A stretch of 64,000 nucleotides of DNA. Origin: an uncultured Sphingomonadaceae bacterium (GTDB lineage: Bacteria > Pseudomonadota > Alphaproteobacteria > Sphingomonadales > Sphingomonadaceae). Positions 62,925-64,000 of the stretch are shown piece by piece. Each line of letters opens with the position of its first letter. The stretch's first letter is position 1. Location: NCBI GenBank assembly GCA_937996655.1, contig CALKUK010000012.1, positions 589,892-653,891 of the forward strand, read 5' to 3'. Below the pieces are notes generated by a model. The model saw only the letters and a program-made list of their open reading frames with translations. It was not told the DNA's origin and did no database searches. A program made the translations under genes and the position numbers.

Positions 62925-64000
62925 GCTCCGCATAGAGCCAGCAGTGAGGAATCTTGGGCAATGAGCGAAAGCTTGACCCAGCAATACTAAATAGGTGATT
63001 AGAAGATTTCGGTCGTAAAGCCTTTTCATTAGGGAGGAATATGACAGTACCTAAAGAAGAAGCCCCGGCTAATACTCGTGCCAGCAGCCGCGGTAAGACG
63101 AGGGGGGCAAGCGTTATTCGGATTGATTATGCGTATAGGGTTCGTAGACGGTTTTTTGAGTGTTAGAAGTAAAATAATAAAGCTCAACTTTATTTCTGCT
63201 TCTTTAACATTTTAACTTTGAGTTAGATAGAGGATAGTAGAATTTTATAAGTAGGGGTGAAATCCTAAGAGATATAAAAGAATACCAACGGCAAAGGCAA
63301 CTATCTAGGTCTATACTGACGTTGAGGAACTAAAGCATGGGGAGCAAAGAGGATTCGAGACCCTCGTAGTCCATGCAGTAAACGCTGAGTGCTCGTATTT
63401 AGATTAATTTTGGATACTAAGCTAACGCTTTAAGCACTCCGCATGAGAAGTACGGTCGCAAGGCTGGAACTCAAAAGAATTGGCGGGGATCCATACAAGT
63501 GGTGGAACATGTGGTTTAATGCGATAATCCGCGCGAAACCTTACCAGTTCTTGACTGTTTTTTAATATTATTTAACAAAAAACTCAGGTGTTGCATGGCT
63601 GTCGTCAGTTCGTGTTGTGAGGTGTTTGGTTAAGTCCCTATACGAACGCAACCCTTTTTTTTAGTTAATTTTTAATTTATTCTAAAATAACTGCCTATTT
63701 ATTGTTTTTAGGAGGAAGGTAAGGATGATGTCAAGTCCTCATGGCCCTTATGAACTGGGCTACACACGTGTTACAATGGCAAGCACAATCAGAAGCAATC
63801 TTGTAAAAGAAAGCAAATCTATAAATCTTGTCGTAGTTCGAATTGTGGACTGAAACTCGTCCACATGAAGTTGGAATCACTAGTAATCGCAAATCATCAC
63901 GTTGCGGTGAATCTGTACCTGGGTCTTGTACACACCGCCCGTCACATGCCGGAAGCAGGTTTTACTTTAAAACTTTATTTGTATTATTTGAAAATTATTT
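62925..64000 (+). rRNA. Mitochondrial-type SSU rRNA, chimeric continuation (truncated at window end)
   Basis: From GCTCCGCATAGAGCCAGCAG onward the sequence keeps universal SSU landmarks (GTGCCAGCAGCCGCGGTAA with GTGCCA preserved, AACTCAAAAGAATTGGCGGG, TTGTACACACCGCCCGTCAC) but has an AT-rich background with long A/T loops (for example around 63565-63585 and 63650-63700), as in protist or algal mitochondrial SSU rRNA. It ends inside helix 44 before the anti-Shine-Dalgarno end. I infer a mis-join, not a real operon. Confidence 0.75.

Noticed and set aside
62925..64000. Genuine divergent bacterial 16S, for example of an AT-rich Rickettsiales-like lineage
   Set aside because: The 5' third is clearly sphingomonad, and conserved core variants such as GATCCATACAAGTGGTGG and the long A/T loops fit organellar SSU better than any bacterial 16S I know.

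Overview
The window looks like one end of a metagenome-assembled or draft contig from an alphaproteobacterium of the order Sphingomonadales. The evidence is an alphaproteobacterial petABC operon (cytochrome bc1), an alphaproteobacterial-type HisS, a DUF4167 protein, FixL/FixJ-like two-component genes, a sphingomonad-like 16S 5' end at 62621-62924, and GC-rich sequence with short dispersed palindromic repeats. Gene calls rest on reading the translated sequence and on family motifs recalled from memory; no database search was possible.

Layout. (1) 1-2.1 kb is a mobile border: a truncated XRE/HipB-like regulator, a perfect 13-bp inverted repeat, a tyrosine recombinase, then about 0.9 kb of decayed IS3 and IS66 transposase fragments. 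(2) 2.1-16.9 kb, all on the minus strand, is a Wzx/Wzy-type exopolysaccharide or capsule locus. In transcription order it runs O-antigen ligase-like protein, Wza, Wzc tyrosine kinase, a TPR-like protein, WecA-like initiating transferase, GalE, WecB, FkbM methyltransferase, Wzx flippase, a glycosyltransferase, an EpsG-like polymerase and a second glycosyltransferase. The distal part (about 2.1-10.2 kb) is visibly more AT-rich, as is usual for horizontally exchanged serotype genes. A small EPS-associated membrane protein with a clear terminator precedes the locus. (3) 18-23 kb carries two FixJ-like response regulators (one behind a perfect FixK/FNR-type box), two PilZ proteins, an acyl-CoA dehydrogenase and an SDR. 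(4) 23-35 kb is housekeeping: petABC, trmL, hemF, a GNAT, an APH(3')-like phosphotransferase, ManA and phosphomannomutase, LipB, a small lipoprotein. (5) 35-39.8 kb has two tRNA-Thr genes, a Gre-factor/Hsp70 pair, a LuxR regulator, infA and cspA. (6) 39.8-46.9 kb holds three related PAS histidine kinases, one split by an in-frame TAA, and a single-domain receiver. (7) 47-62 kb is mostly core: acnA, ppa, an M61 peptidase, hisS-prfA-prmC, a CBS protein and a second flippase.

(8) 62.6-64 kb is an SSU rRNA that begins as a normal alphaproteobacterial 16S and switches, inside the conserved segment around 62890-62924, to a strongly AT-rich sequence that reads as a mitochondrial SSU rRNA. I regard this as an assembly chimera, so roughly the last 1.07 kb probably does not belong to this genome.

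The polysaccharide locus, ManA/phosphomannomutase, PilZ proteins and FixL/FixJ-like sensors suggest a surface-attached lifestyle that couples redox or oxygen sensing and c-di-GMP to envelope polysaccharide. I did not find a clearly new multi-gene defence or biosynthetic system. The most unusual signals are the chimeric rRNA, the stop-split kinase, a 66-bp start-site cassette shared by two unrelated adjacent genes, and the coding hexanucleotide repeat in wzc.
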